Positions 52,720-61,956 of a stretch of 62,123 nt of DNA are shown piece after piece (positions within the stretch are counted from its first letter, which is position 1; each line of letters opens with the position of its first letter). Origin of the DNA: Spirochaetaceae bacterium (GTDB lineage Bacteria; Spirochaetota; Spirochaetia; Treponematales; Breznakiellaceae). Where the stretch lies: the NCBI GenBank assembly GCA_031281945.1, contig JAITER010000027.1:1-62123 (forward strand), written 5' to 3'. The translations under genes were made by a program, and so were the position numbers. A model generated the notes under the pieces. The model was not told where the DNA came from. It worked only from the letters and a program-made list of their open reading frames with translations, and searched no databases.

Positions 52720-53505
52720 TTATTCCTTTAATTTAAGATATTCAATCAAAATGGGATACTTTGTTAAAAGTTCTCCGTATTTTTCCAGTTCGTCCAGGCG
52801 AAACTGCGAAGCAACCTGAGATTGCGCCTGATTTAAAGCCTCGTTTTTAAGAATTTCCGTTTGGCGTTCAATATAAGCGTTGTACAGGTTTTGAGCAAAA
52901 TAGTACAGTTCAAAATTCGGCTCTTGTAAAGCGGTCGGCGAAAATCCGTCTGGTTCCAGGTAAGGGAATTCTTTTTCCAGAACATCCTTCAATTTATTTT
53001 CGATTTCAGGCTCGTTTATTTTTTCAAGCGTTTCTTTGTCTTCCGCCATGGAAATTAAAAAGTTTTTCATTTCCAGCGATACTTTTTCGTCCAGGCCGGA
53101 AAGAAAAGCGTCCAACTCTTCCTGCTTAAATATATTGTTTTCGGAAACAAGTTCCGGCAGGGCTTTCGTGTTTATGGAATATGTTAAAGCCGCTTCTAAA
53201 TTGAAAGTAAAATCGGAAACGCTTCCGGCGAAAGACGTATACGCGCCGGCCTGCGGCAAAACGTTTTCTACCTGCGTAAATACCGTACGGGGCGTAAGTT
53301 TGAAAACGCTGATTTTAACATTGGACGGTATAAGTTTGTACCACACCCACCTGACGGCGCCAGGCTCGATTACTTGATTTTCCAGGCCGTGCGATTTGCT
53401 GCGCATAACGCCGTAACTTCCATGCGGAACCGCAAACTGAGTCCAACCCGCAAAAAAACCCGCGCAGATAAGGATAATAAACATCGCGATTAAAAAATTT
53501 TTCAT
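52720..53505 (-). CDS. SPFH/prohibitin-like membrane protein
   Basis: The 261-aa protein has one N-terminal helix (FLIAMFIILICAGFFAGW), then a beta-rich region resembling the SPFH core (FAVPHGSYGVMRSKSHGLENQVIEPGAV region) and a long charged helical C-terminus (YIERQTEILKNEALNQAQSQ). SPFH proteins organise membrane domains or modulate proteases. The family call rests on layout and the VPHGSYGV opening, so it is moderate. It starts a four-gene chain with the beta-barrel, the lipoprotein and recG. Confidence 0.55.
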   Translation of the reverse strand: MKNFLIAMFIILICAGFFAGWTQFAVPHGSYGVMRSKSHGLENQVIEPGAVRWVWYKLIPSNVKISVFKLTPRTVFTQVENVLPQAGAYTSFAGSVSDFTFNLEAALTYSINTKALPELVSENNIFKQEELDAFLSGLDEKVSLEMKNFLISMAEDKETLEKINEPEIENKLKDVLEKEFPYLEPDGFSPTALQEPNFELYYFAQNLYNAYIERQTEILKNEALNQAQSQVASQFRLDELEKYGELLTKYPILIEYLKLKE

Positions 53506-53647
53506 GTGCTATTCTCCAAATCTTCACATATTTACAGGCTTTATAAGCGCAAACAAACCCTGTTGGATTTTATCATGAACGCCGACGCTTAAGCGTATAG
53601 CCGGTTTTGAACTTTACCCGCCAAAAAACGCGCCTGTAAAAACGGCC

Positions 53648-54961
53648 CTAATTTAGCGCGTCCGAAACTGATATATTAGAAATCAGCATATTTTCCATCA
53701 AAGATATGTCGCGGAATAAAAAATAGTCCTCCAAAACATCCGCGCTCGCTGTAAGGGTTTTGGCCTTGGCGTAAAGCTCGTCCCGCTCCTGCGGAGACGC
53801 CGTAAAAACGTCTTCGGCCCTGTCGATAGCCCCCGCCGCTTTCGCCAAAATACTTTTCTTTGAATTTAAAAACTCTAAAAAAATAACCGCCCCGTCAACT
53901 TGGGATGAATCTGACGGAATTCCGGCGAACCAGCTTTGGGCGTTGAACACCGGCTTGCCTGAATATGCTCCAGGCGCCGGAACAGCGGTTAAATTAAAGT
54001 TTAAATCGCCGTTAAGCGCCCGTATCCTGTTTACCGCATAAACAGGCGCGCACATCATGGCGACCCTTCCAGAACTAAAAGCCCTGATTTTTTCGTCCTC
54101 GTTAAAAGACAGCGGAAAAGGTAAAAGATAACGGTTTTCGTTGATTTCCCGCAAAAAAGCCCCTGTTTGCCTCACCTCTTTATCCTTAAAAAAAACTTCC
54201 GGTTGGACGCCGCCGGCGTTAAAATCCTCCGCCGCGTACCGGTATGCGGCGCTCTGCCACAACCAGGGGAAGCAATCCGTCCACACATTTTCCGAAACCG
54301 CATAACCGTACACGCCAAAAGCGCCGGAACTTATTTCTTTGCACATCGCGTAAAAATTTTCGCGGGTTTTAGGCGGCCTGTCGAAACCGGACGCAAGCAA
54401 AAGGTCTATGTTGTAAAATAAAAAATTTTCAAACAAAACGACTGGAACAGCGTACAAACCGTCAGTTTCCGCAAAAAACGCCCCGCTTTCGCGCCCGTAT
54501 TCATCATCAACAGACGCGCCGGCGCTCGCTTCCTCAATCTCCAAAACCGGATCATCCCAAAAAAGGCCGTCCAGGTTATGCAAATAGTTTTTTTGGATAA
54601 GTTCAGGAACCCAATACGGGTCTAACGCGACGACGTCAAATAAACGGCCCTTTGAGAGGCCGTCTTCCCTTAAAGCGCGCAATATGTCGTTCTTGCCGCG
54701 TGAATCAAGCTTTACATTAACGGCGGGATTCGACGCTTCGAACTCGGCGATAAGGTTTTGCAAGACGCCGCTTTCCATTTCCGCATCCCACCACTGTGAA
54801 AAAACAATGGTGTTTCTTTTAAAAGCGACCTTTTTTTTAGGCGTCCACACAAAAGAACAAACTAAAACAATAAGCGCAAAACCAAAAAAAACTCTGTCGA
54901 AAGTAAAAAAGCCTTTGATTTTTCGCTTGTTTTCTCCACCCGCAAAAAAAGTTGTCATCAA
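53648..54961 (-). CDS. ABC-transporter sugar-binding-type protein (family 1)
   Basis: The 437-aa protein has one N-terminal helix (VFFGFALIVLVCSFVW) without a proper lipobox, so it may be anchored by the helix. It continues NTIVFSQWWDAEMESGVLQNLI, VVALDPYWVPELIQ, SENVWTDCFPWLWQ and GRVAMMCAPVYAVNRI, the pattern of extracellular solute-binding proteins for oligosaccharides. No permease or ATPase gene is adjacent. TTG 54961 is the first codon; ATG 54958 follows. Confidence 0.75.
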   Translation of the reverse strand: MMTTFFAGGENKRKIKGFFTFDRVFFGFALIVLVCSFVWTPKKKVAFKRNTIVFSQWWDAEMESGVLQNLIAEFEASNPAVNVKLDSRGKNDILRALREDGLSKGRLFDVVALDPYWVPELIQKNYLHNLDGLFWDDPVLEIEEASAGASVDDEYGRESGAFFAETDGLYAVPVVLFENFLFYNIDLLLASGFDRPPKTRENFYAMCKEISSGAFGVYGYAVSENVWTDCFPWLWQSAAYRYAAEDFNAGGVQPEVFFKDKEVRQTGAFLREINENRYLLPFPLSFNEDEKIRAFSSGRVAMMCAPVYAVNRIRALNGDLNFNLTAVPAPGAYSGKPVFNAQSWFAGIPSDSSQVDGAVIFLEFLNSKKSILAKAAGAIDRAEDVFTASPQERDELYAKAKTLTASADVLEDYFLFRDISLMENMLISNISVSDALN

Positions 54962-54967
54962 TTCAAA

Positions 54968-54996
54968 ATTTTATCCGAAAAAAGGTATTTTTGCAA
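54968..54996 (-). promoter_or_regulatory. promoter of the solute-binding-protein gene
   Basis: Minus strand: TTGCAA, 17 bases, TAAAAT. Expected +1 is at or within three bases of the TTG/ATG start; no Shine-Dalgarno. Confidence 0.55.
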
Positions 54997-55061
54997 TTCG
55001 CCTTTCACCCGCACATGAAATTCGTTCTAAAACCGGATTTTGACGGCTTGTGAACGAGCCC

Positions 55062-55724
55062 CTATTTTAAATTAAACGCCTTTAAGAGCTTGTCCGCTTG
55101 TATTGGTTTGCCGTTTTCGTCATCCGCCGTAACGGACGAGAGATTCCAGCCGTTTATGTTGGAGACGTCCGCTCCGGCGGCGGCGAAAGGCTCCGGATTC
55201 AGCGCAAAAACTATGTCTTTATCGTTGGACTCTATGTCTTTGGCCCATTCAAAAAGAAAACCGCCTCCCAAACTTACGCCGTAATGGTTGAGCGCGGCGT
55301 GATAGCCTATGGCGCCGCGATGCAACCGCGCAAATTCATGGTATCCTGAAAGCGGCGAAGACAAAGCGGAACCCCTGCGGGCTTCGCCTTCAAGTTTCGC
55401 TTCCACAACTATTTCGCCGTCTTTAACGCTAAAATCACCCGCCGGCGCCTTGGACGGGTCAAGGCCCGCGGCTATAAAAGGCGAAGCGTCCAGCCGCAAA
55501 GCGGCGTAATTCGCGTCAAAAAGAAAACGCGCCCCGCCGTCCGGCGCGGACAAAGACCAGGCGCCGTATTGCGGATCCTGCGTGACGGTCTGCGGAAGAT
55601 TCCGCAATATGTTTTCGAAAGAGACTTCCGAGTATGAGGCTACAACGTCCAGTTTTGCGCAAGAAACGGCTAAAACAACTAAAGCCGCCTTCGTAACGGT
55701 TAAAAAAACGCTTTTTTTATTCAT
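55062..55724 (-). CDS. lipoprotein of unknown function
   Basis: The 220-aa protein has a signal ending in the lipobox LAVSC (about residue 22). The mature part is strand-rich with Gly/Ala/Asp-rich loops (GARFLFDANYAALRLDASPF, HYGVSLGGGFLFEW). I recognise no family. AGGAG precedes the ATG. It lies downstream of the copper ATPase gene but is separated by a repeat element. Confidence 0.7.
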   Translation of the reverse strand: MNKKSVFLTVTKAALVVLAVSCAKLDVVASYSEVSFENILRNLPQTVTQDPQYGAWSLSAPDGGARFLFDANYAALRLDASPFIAAGLDPSKAPAGDFSVKDGEIVVEAKLEGEARRGSALSSPLSGYHEFARLHRGAIGYHAALNHYGVSLGGGFLFEWAKDIESNDKDIVFALNPEPFAAAGADVSNINGWNLSSVTADDENGKPIQADKLLKAFNLK

Positions 55725-55741
55725 TGTTAAAACTCCTGTAA

Positions 55742-55905
55742 ATAGGCTTGTTCGCTAACCCGACTGGCCGCCTGCCAATCCTGCGGGAGGGGCGCCTTGC
55801 AAAACGCCCGCATTTTGCTGTTTTTAGCGGTTGCCGGCCAAGCCGCGCAAGCCAAGCCTGGACTTGGTTCAGCTTGCGGAAACTTCAGTTCCTGCGTTTG
55901 TTAGC
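55742..55905. repeat. two-hairpin intergenic element, copy 7 (diverged)
   Basis: It begins ATAGGCTTGTTCGCTAACCC and continues through GCAAAACGCCCGCATTTTGC-like and GCGGAAACTTCAGTTCCTGC segments. It includes one CAAGCCTGGACTTGGTTC unit as in copies 2 and 8. Confidence 0.6.
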
Positions 55906-55921
55906 CGGACGCGCTCGCCTT

Positions 55922-58393
55922 TTATGCTTTCGGTTTTAATCCCCCGCTGTGTTCCAGCTTTAGAGGGTTGAAACGTTTAAGCCGAAGGGCGTTGGTTAAA
56001 ACTGAAACCGAACTCATGCTCATGGCGGCCGCGGCGAAAATCGGGTTTAAAAGCGGCCCGCCGAACAGGTACAGCAAACCGGCGGCTATTGGAACGCCCA
56101 GCGTGTTGTAGCCGAAAGCCCAAAATAAATTCTGTTTAATTATACGCATGGTTTGTTTGCTTAAATTTACAGCCGCCGGAACGTCTTGCAAATTGCTGTG
56201 CATAAGCACTATATCCGCCGATTCGATAGCGACGTCCGCGCCGTTTCCTATAGCCATTCCCACATCGGCCTGAGCTAGCGCGGGCGCGTCGTTAACGCCG
56301 TCTCCAACCATAGCCACAAAACGTTTGGGGCCCGCGCCTTCCCCCCCTTGCAGCCTTCTAACCTCGGCGGCTTTGTCTTGCGGCAAAACTTCGGCTAAAA
56401 CACGATCTATTCCGGCTTCTTTTGCTATGGCTGCGGCTGTTTTGGAGTTGTCGCCGGTTATCATGGCGACCTCTATCCCCATTTTGTGAAGCATTTTTAC
56501 GGCTTCGGCGCTAGTCTTTTTTAGTACGTCCGCAACCGCGATAATTCCGGCGATTTTCCCGTCCAAGGCTATGAACATAGGCGTTTTGCCTTGGCCGGCC
56601 AATTTTTCGCTTTCTTCTTCAAGAGGCCCTAAATCCACCGCGTTTTCGTCCATTAATTTGCGGTTTCCGGCCAAAACTAACGTTTCGCCGCCGCCGGCAA
56701 GCGAAACGGCCGCGCGGACGCCCCTGCCCGGCAATGCGTTAAAATCATTTATAGGCAGGCTTTCCTGGCTTTTGTTTTGGGATTCCGCGACTATAGCCTT
56801 TCCAAGCGGATGCTCCGAGCCTTTTTCCGCCGAGGCCGCTATTTGCAATAAAACATCCTCCGCCGGCGCCCCCCCGCCGCTTTGAAGCGCGTCCGGGGAC
56901 TGTAGAAGCGCTTTTCCGGCTTCACTTGCAACGACGTCTGTAACGCGGGGTTTGCCTTCTGTAAGGGTTCCAGTTTTATCAAAAACTACAGTGTTGATTT
57001 TATGTGTTATTTCCAGCGCTTCGCCGCTTTTAATCAACACTCCGTATTCGGCGCCTTTACCGGCGGCGGCCATAATGGCGGTGGGCGTGGCCAGCCCAAG
57101 CGCGCAGGGGCAGGCGATTACAAGGACGGAAATAAAAATGGTTAGCGAGAATTCAACTACGGTTTTTCCGGCGGGAAGGCTTACAACGCCCGCCTGTGAA
57201 GCCGCGAACCAGGCCGCGCCCGCCGCAATCGCTATTAAACAGATTATGGGGACGAAATAACCGGAGACTACGTCCGCAAGACGCGCTATCGGCGCCTTGG
57301 AACCCTGCGCTTCTTCCACCAGCCGTATAATTTGCGCCAGCGTGGTGCCGGATCCTACTTTTTCCGCCTTAAACAGGATAAGGCCGTTGGCGTTTATTGT
57401 GGCCGCGTACACTTTGTCTCCGGGTTTTTTGTCAACAGGCATACTTTCGCCGGAAAGCATTGATTCATCAATTGAAGATGAGCCTTCGATAATAACGCCG
57501 TCCACCGGAATTTTGGAGCCCGGTTTTACCGCTACAATGTCGCCTATTATTACTTCATCTATCGCTATCTCTTTTTCAACGCCGTTCTGCATGATAAACG
57601 CGGTTTTTGGAGAAAGGGACATTAAACGTTTTATGGCTTCGCCGGTGCGCCCTTTTGACACGGCTTCCAGCGATTTTCCAAGCAGTATCAAAGTGATTAT
57701 CACGCCCGCGGTCTCAAAATAAAGCGCTTCCACCGCGTGAAAGTCGCCCAGGGCTATTTGAATCACGTTGTAAAGGCTGTACAGGAAGGCGGCGGAGGTT
57801 CCCACCGCTATAAGGCTGTCCATGTTGGGGCTGCGCCGCAGAAGGTTTTTAAAACCCGAAACATAAAATTTGTTCCCCGCAATAATTACCGGAATGACCA
57901 GCAAAAGTTCCAGCATGGCGTAAACAAGCGGGAAATTCATGGGCGAAAGCGCTTTGGGAAAAGGCGCCGTAAAAGCTTTTATCATTGGAGCCATCGCTAT
58001 ATAAAGCAACGGCGCTGAAAAAACGGCGGAAACTATAAATTTAGTCCAAAGAGTTTTAATTTCCAGCTCTTTTAGCCGTTTATGCTCGTCCGCGGCTCCG
58101 TAGCCGGAAAAATCCAAAACTTTGTAACCGGCTTTTTCTATCGCCGCCTTTATACCCTGCGCCCTAACTACCGCCGGATTGTAAATTACCGAGGCTTTTT
58201 CCGAGGCTAAATTTACGGAGGCTTTTTCCACCCCGTTCACTTTGGCCAGAGCCTTTTCTACGCGGGCCGAACAAGCGGCGCAGGTCATTCCCCCAACCGG
58301 TATTATAATTTGCGCGGTTTCCGCCTGAGCGCCGTACTCCGCCGTCTGTGCCTGAGTATACGGCGCCGCATTTGTTTTTATACTCCCGCTCAT
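55922..58393 (-). CDS. copA: copper-transporting P1B-ATPase CopA
   Basis: It pumps Cu(I) across the membrane. The 823-aa protein has one N-terminal metal domain [11 protein letters not shown] (Cys38, Cys41), the membrane copper site [14 protein letters not shown] near residue 429, [11 protein letters not shown] near 472, [20 protein letters not shown] and [11 protein letters not shown] near 699, with [11 protein letters not shown] in the later helices. ATG 58391-58393 is preceded by GGAGGG; it lies one base past the DUF2318 stop, so the two are co-translated. Confidence 0.95.
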   Translation of the reverse strand: MSGSIKTNAAPYTQAQTAEYGAQAETAQIIIPVGGMTCAACSARVEKALAKVNGVEKASVNLASEKASVIYNPAVVRAQGIKAAIEKAGYKVLDFSGYGAADEHKRLKELEIKTLWTKFIVSAVFSAPLLYIAMAPMIKAFTAPFPKALSPMNFPLVYAMLELLLVIPVIIAGNKFYVSGFKNLLRRSPNMDSLIAVGTSAAFLYSLYNVIQIALGDFHAVEALYFETAGVIITLILLGKSLEAVSKGRTGEAIKRLMSLSPKTAFIMQNGVEKEIAIDEVIIGDIVAVKPGSKIPVDGVIIEGSSSIDESMLSGESMPVDKKPGDKVYAATINANGLILFKAEKVGSGTTLAQIIRLVEEAQGSKAPIARLADVVSGYFVPIICLIAIAAGAAWFAASQAGVVSLPAGKTVVEFSLTIFISVLVIACPCALGLATPTAIMAAAGKGAEYGVLIKSGEALEITHKINTVVFDKTGTLTEGKPRVTDVVASEAGKALLQSPDALQSGGGAPAEDVLLQIAASAEKGSEHPLGKAIVAESQNKSQESLPINDFNALPGRGVRAAVSLAGGGETLVLAGNRKLMDENAVDLGPLEEESEKLAGQGKTPMFIALDGKIAGIIAVADVLKKTSAEAVKMLHKMGIEVAMITGDNSKTAAAIAKEAGIDRVLAEVLPQDKAAEVRRLQGGEGAGPKRFVAMVGDGVNDAPALAQADVGMAIGNGADVAIESADIVLMHSNLQDVPAAVNLSKQTMRIIKQNLFWAFGYNTLGVPIAAGLLYLFGGPLLNPIFAAAAMSMSSVSVLTNALRLKRFNPLKLEHSGGLKPKA

Positions 58394-58394
58394 G

Positions 58395-58904
58395 TTACAC
58401 CCTCCGCCATTTCGCAAAAATCGACTTCGCTTCTTTTAAAAATTTGTAAGAAATAGTGAGAGAGTCCCCGTTTTGAACCCTGTTAGCTTCGGTTATTGGC
58501 GCGGGATTGCAACCGCCGGATTTCACCCCCACCTGGTTCATTCGGAAACGGTTGCCGCAATTTTGGCAAACAAGAAAGGACGCCTGTTGTTTGTAAAATC
58601 CGCGCCCAGACGAGTAGCACACCTGGCAGGTGTTAAAAGCCGTGCGTATGGAGCCGTCCGGCGCCCTTACCGCAAGCACCTCCATCCGCGTCCCTTCCAC
58701 GTCCACCGGATAAAAAACGGCGTTCCCCGTGATTTCCTGGAAAGGAATCACCAAATCTTTATCGGAAACCACGGATTTTATTACGTTAAGCGCCCCCGGC
58801 TGGTTTGATTTTTGACCCGTGGAACCGCTTTGGGCGAAAATCGCGCCGGCGCAAGATAGCGCAAAAACAACCGCAAATATGTTTTTTAACATAAAATTAT
58901 ACAT
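58395..58904 (-). CDS. DUF2318 Fe-S/metal protein, exported
   Basis: The 169-aa protein has a signal peptide ([17 protein letters not shown]) and the DUF2318 pattern [20 protein letters not shown] near residue 92, [10 protein letters not shown] near 114 and SGGCNPAPI near 131. The two CxxC pairs and the extra Cys suggest bound metal. DUF2318 proteins elsewhere accompany FTR1/P19 iron or copper uptake genes; here the partner is a copper ATPase. ATG 58902-58904 follows GGAGG; a TTG at 58916 is an upstream alternative. Confidence 0.85.
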   Translation of the reverse strand: MYNFMLKNIFAVVFALSCAGAIFAQSGSTGQKSNQPGALNVIKSVVSDKDLVIPFQEITGNAVFYPVDVEGTRMEVLAVRAPDGSIRTAFNTCQVCYSSGRGFYKQQASFLVCQNCGNRFRMNQVGVKSGGCNPAPITEANRVQNGDSLTISYKFLKEAKSIFAKWRRV

Positions 58905-59085
58905 TTTTACCTCCAAAGTATGTTTTTTTAGCGTTTAACGGCTTGTTTTCCGCCGGTTTTTTAAGCCGCGGGGCGCAAACGGCCCTCGCCGCGGCGGTTT
59001 CCATTTCGCCCCGCGCGCGCCGCCTTCCTTTCCGCGTCCCGCCAATGGAAAGCGGATTTAACCTTTTACAAGACAAACAACACAT
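58897..59085 (-). CDS. small Cys-rich ORF, possible leader peptide
   Basis: 62 codons beginning MCCLSCKRLNPLSIGG, with AAGGAG six bases before the ATG, the best ribosome site in the neighbourhood. It overlaps the start of the DUF2318 gene, so its translation would pass over that start. The C-terminal two thirds is Arg/Ala-rich and unlike a folded protein. It may be a metal-responsive leader, a small copper-binding peptide, or an accident; I lean to one of the first two. Confidence 0.4.
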   Translation of the reverse strand: MCCLSCKRLNPLSIGGTRKGRRRARGEMETAAARAVCAPRLKKPAENKPLNAKKTYFGGKNV

Positions 59086-59277
59086 ATTTCACTCCTTTAT
59101 AATTTTTCCAAAAATGAGGTTTTGAGAGCGCGCCGCCCGGCGCCGCTAATTTTAGTTTTGACGCCGTTGTTTTTTGCGCTTAACGTTTAGAAAGCGTATT
59201 AAAAGCCGCGCCGCTATAATCGCGGCGGGCGCTATGCAATGCCAATGCGCCTGTAAAAAAGCCGCTTTAACGCCTCC

Positions 59278-61203
59278 TTAATTAGCCGCCGCGCCGGCGC
59301 CGTCTTGCCGCGCGCAACAACCGGGCGGCGCGTCTTGTTCAAACCAGGCGTCCGGGTATATCAGCGTCTCCGTTTCTTCCGCCTGTTCTTTAACGGCGTC
59401 CAGGTCTACGTTGTTTAAATCTTCCACCACCTTTACAAACCCGTAAAAAACATTATCCGCGGTGGAAAAATCAAAATCATCGTAAGGTAAAAATTGTATT
59501 ACATTTTCCCCCGGTTCAATATCCAGGCGTTCATGGTAAACAGGAAAAACAAGAGAACTGTTTCCGCTGTCAAGCGAATCGTTGTTTACCGTCCACAAAG
59601 CGGGGACGTCCTTTTGCAGGACTATTACAGCGGGTTCTATACCGTCGTCTTTTAAGGTTATCGCCGCCGTTTGGTATCTCCCGCCTTCTTTAACGGAGGC
59701 CAGCTCAACTTTTTTGGTTGAAATTGAAACGCCGGCGGGCGCCGGCTCCAAACCGGAGGCCGCTTTTGAACCGGCGGCGCTTTCGCCTTCGGCCAGTACG
59801 GTAATAGAACCGCGCACCATTCCCATCCAGCAGGAGTAGGTGAACCGCCCCGCTTTTTTGGGCGTGAATTCAACTATGTTCGCGCCGGGGCTAAAACTGC
59901 GCTCAATCCCGTATTCGCGTATAATCATCCGGTTGTTGCAACCGTTTATGCTTCCCTGCGGCGCGTCTATAGTCCAGCGTACGGGGATTCCTTCCTGTAC
60001 GGTGATTGCCGGATAGCGCCCGCCGGATAGCGTTGAATTTACAATTTGAAAACCGCCTTCAATTACCGGATAAAAAGCTTCGCCGCCAGTTTCCCCGGCG
60101 CCGTAACGCACGCGGCTTTGGCTTCCGCCGCCCCGCGCCAGGGCGGTAAAATCAAGGTTTACGCCGGATAAATTAATCCCGTATGTGAACATCATAAGCC
60201 CCATAGCGGTTACAATGGCGGCGCCTATTTGGGTGACGCGGCGGGTGAAGGCGCCCCCTCCGGCGCCGGAACTTAAAAAAGAGGCCAAAGCTCCGGCGGC
60301 GAACATAAGCGGCGTGGTTCCCATGCCAAAAAGGAACATGGAAAAAGCTCCGGCGGCGGGGCTTCCTGTAGAAAGGGCGTAAAGTTGCATGGCTTGCAAC
60401 GGCCCGCATGGCATAAAGCCGTTCAAAAGGCCTATAAAAAGAGGGCTTTTTCCGCTTGCTTTTAAAGCGTCAATTTTTTTTGCCAGGAAACGCGGCGGGC
60501 GTGGGATAAGGCGGCGCAGTACGGGGAACATTCCCAGCATGTTTAAGCCCATAATCACCATAAAAAATCCCGCCGCAAGCTGAATCGCGGCCTGAATTTG
60601 AGCGGATGCGGTTACAACCCGCCCCAAAGAACCGGCGAGCGCTCCTACGAATGTGTACGAAGCCACGCGCCCGCCGTTGTACATAAGAGCCGGAAAAAGC
60701 GCGGCCTTTTTGCCGGGGGAGCGCGGGTTTTTCTGCAAAACAGCCGTTCCCGGTTGCGGGATTTTAGAGAGGCACTGGGACAGGTTGATTCCGCCGCACA
60801 TGGCTACGCAGTGAACGGAGGTTACAAGCCCCACCACAAAAAGCATACCGTAAGCCGTCCCGTTTTCGGCGAGCGGGAAAGCCACGCCGTTCAGTCCGAA
60901 AAAATTCATCACAACGTAAAGGCCGCCTATTATAAGTGCGGCGGCGGCGATTTCCCAAACCGGCGTTTTGGGCGGACGCCCGTCTTTCCCAATCCCGTAA
61001 CCCAGAGAGCGCACGGCGCCTTCCACCGTGGAAGCGTCAACAGAACCGTCAAAACAAACTACGGAAGCTTTGCCGGTTTTATAATCGACTTTCGCGTCTT
61101 CCACACCTTTTAGGGATTTTAGCGCGTTTTCTATCCTGTTTTGACAGTTTAAACAGCTCATCCCCCATATTTGAAAAACAAGCGTTTGTGTGTTTGACTG
61201 CAT
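59278..61203 (-). CDS. HMA-SafE/DsbD_2-type membrane domain-cupredoxin fusion
   Basis: A 641-aa fusion. Residues 8-72 are a heavy-metal domain with GMSCLNCQNRI (Cys17, Cys20). Residues about 85-345 carry several membrane helices with HCVAMCGG near 134 and FMPCGPLQAMQLY near 266, as in the SafE/UreH-like family. Residues about 365-475 form a cupredoxin-like domain (GCNNRMIIREYGIERSF, FTYSCWMGM near 459). A second, degenerate cupredoxin-like unit follows. The tail holds CCARQDG. The array suggests copper capture and delivery across the membrane. Confidence 0.82.
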   Translation of the reverse strand: MQSNTQTLVFQIWGMSCLNCQNRIENALKSLKGVEDAKVDYKTGKASVVCFDGSVDASTVEGAVRSLGYGIGKDGRPPKTPVWEIAAAALIIGGLYVVMNFFGLNGVAFPLAENGTAYGMLFVVGLVTSVHCVAMCGGINLSQCLSKIPQPGTAVLQKNPRSPGKKAALFPALMYNGGRVASYTFVGALAGSLGRVVTASAQIQAAIQLAAGFFMVIMGLNMLGMFPVLRRLIPRPPRFLAKKIDALKASGKSPLFIGLLNGFMPCGPLQAMQLYALSTGSPAAGAFSMFLFGMGTTPLMFAAGALASFLSSGAGGGAFTRRVTQIGAAIVTAMGLMMFTYGINLSGVNLDFTALARGGGSQSRVRYGAGETGGEAFYPVIEGGFQIVNSTLSGGRYPAITVQEGIPVRWTIDAPQGSINGCNNRMIIREYGIERSFSPGANIVEFTPKKAGRFTYSCWMGMVRGSITVLAEGESAAGSKAASGLEPAPAGVSISTKKVELASVKEGGRYQTAAITLKDDGIEPAVIVLQKDVPALWTVNNDSLDSGNSSLVFPVYHERLDIEPGENVIQFLPYDDFDFSTADNVFYGFVKVVEDLNNVDLDAVKEQAEETETLIYPDAWFEQDAPPGCCARQDGAGAAAN

Positions 61204-61400
61204 AATACTAAGACAATAAAGTTTTAAAAAAGTAACAAGCGGCGGCGGGCGTCTTTTGCGGGATAAAGGGGCGTTTTTCGCTAAAACTGCTTGCGCGCGC
61301 CGCCGGACGCCGGGCGAAAAGCGCGGAGCCTTTGACTGGCAGTTGCCGGGACGGTTGGTTTTAGCGGCTGTAATTTGCGCGGGCGGGTTTTACGGCGTTT

Positions 61401-61494
61401 TGGCGGAGGCGCGTGAGAATCGAACTCACCAAGGACGTTTCCGCCCTTTGCCGGATTTGAAGTCCGCAACAGCCGCCAGACCGCATTCGCCTCC
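61401..61494 (-). tRNA. selC: tRNA-Sec (selenocysteine, anticodon UCA)
   Basis: On the minus strand the gene starts GGAGGCGAATGCGG, has anticodon loop CTTCAAA (UCA), a long variable arm around GCAAAGGGCGGAAACGTCC, T loop GTTCGATTC, and ends CGCCTCCGCCA with CCA encoded. The 94-base length and extended acceptor/T arm fit tRNA-Sec. It implies selenoprotein synthesis in this organism. Confidence 0.92.
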
Positions 61495-61720
61495 GTTACG
61501 TTAAATGTAAACGCCCCGTTCTTATTTTTCAAGATGCGTTTAACCGCCGTTAAATGGCTGTAAAATATGTTTGTTGTTAAACAGGGCGCGTTTTTTAACC
61601 GCGCCATCCGCTCAAATTTCGCATAACACGCCAAGCGGGGCGCCGTTTTGAATCGCGGCGAATCACAAACAAAACCAATGCGCCGCAAATTGTAGAAGAC
61701 GAAGTTTTTGGGGTGAAATT

Positions 61721-61875
61721 ATAGTTGTCCGGCGGCTTCAGTTTCCGCAAGCTGAATCAAGCCTTGGCTTGATTACCAAGCCTGGGTTTGATTGCCAGGC
61801 CTGGGCTTGGTTCGGCCAACTTCCGCTTGAAAACGCAAAATGCCAGGCCTGGGCTTGGGCCCCGCAGGTTGGCGC
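61721..61875. repeat. two-hairpin intergenic element, copy 8 (inverted), with three tandem units
   Basis: The outer end reads ATAGTTGTCCGG and continues CAGTTTCCGCAAGCTGAATC. It holds three 20-base tandem units related to CAAGCCTNGGCTTGATT and ends near GCAGGTTGGCGCA. The copy is inverted relative to copies 1 and 6. Confidence 0.65.
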
Positions 61876-61921
61876 ATACAGCCGTAAAAAGTGCGTTATG
61901 CGACATACGGATTTAAAATAG

Positions 61922-61950
61922 TTGAAATTATCAGGAAAATGATACATAAT
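61922..61950 (+). promoter_or_regulatory. promoter of the Fic gene (leaderless)
   Basis: TTGAAA, 17 bases, CATAAT; the expected +1 is 61957, the ATG of MDVNERLK. Confidence 0.6.
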
Positions 61951-61956
61951 ATGATT

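Noticed and set aside
61157-61203. selenocysteine codon within the copper cluster genes
   Set aside because: All reading frames there are intact without reading through TGA; Cys codons are ordinary TGT/TGC.
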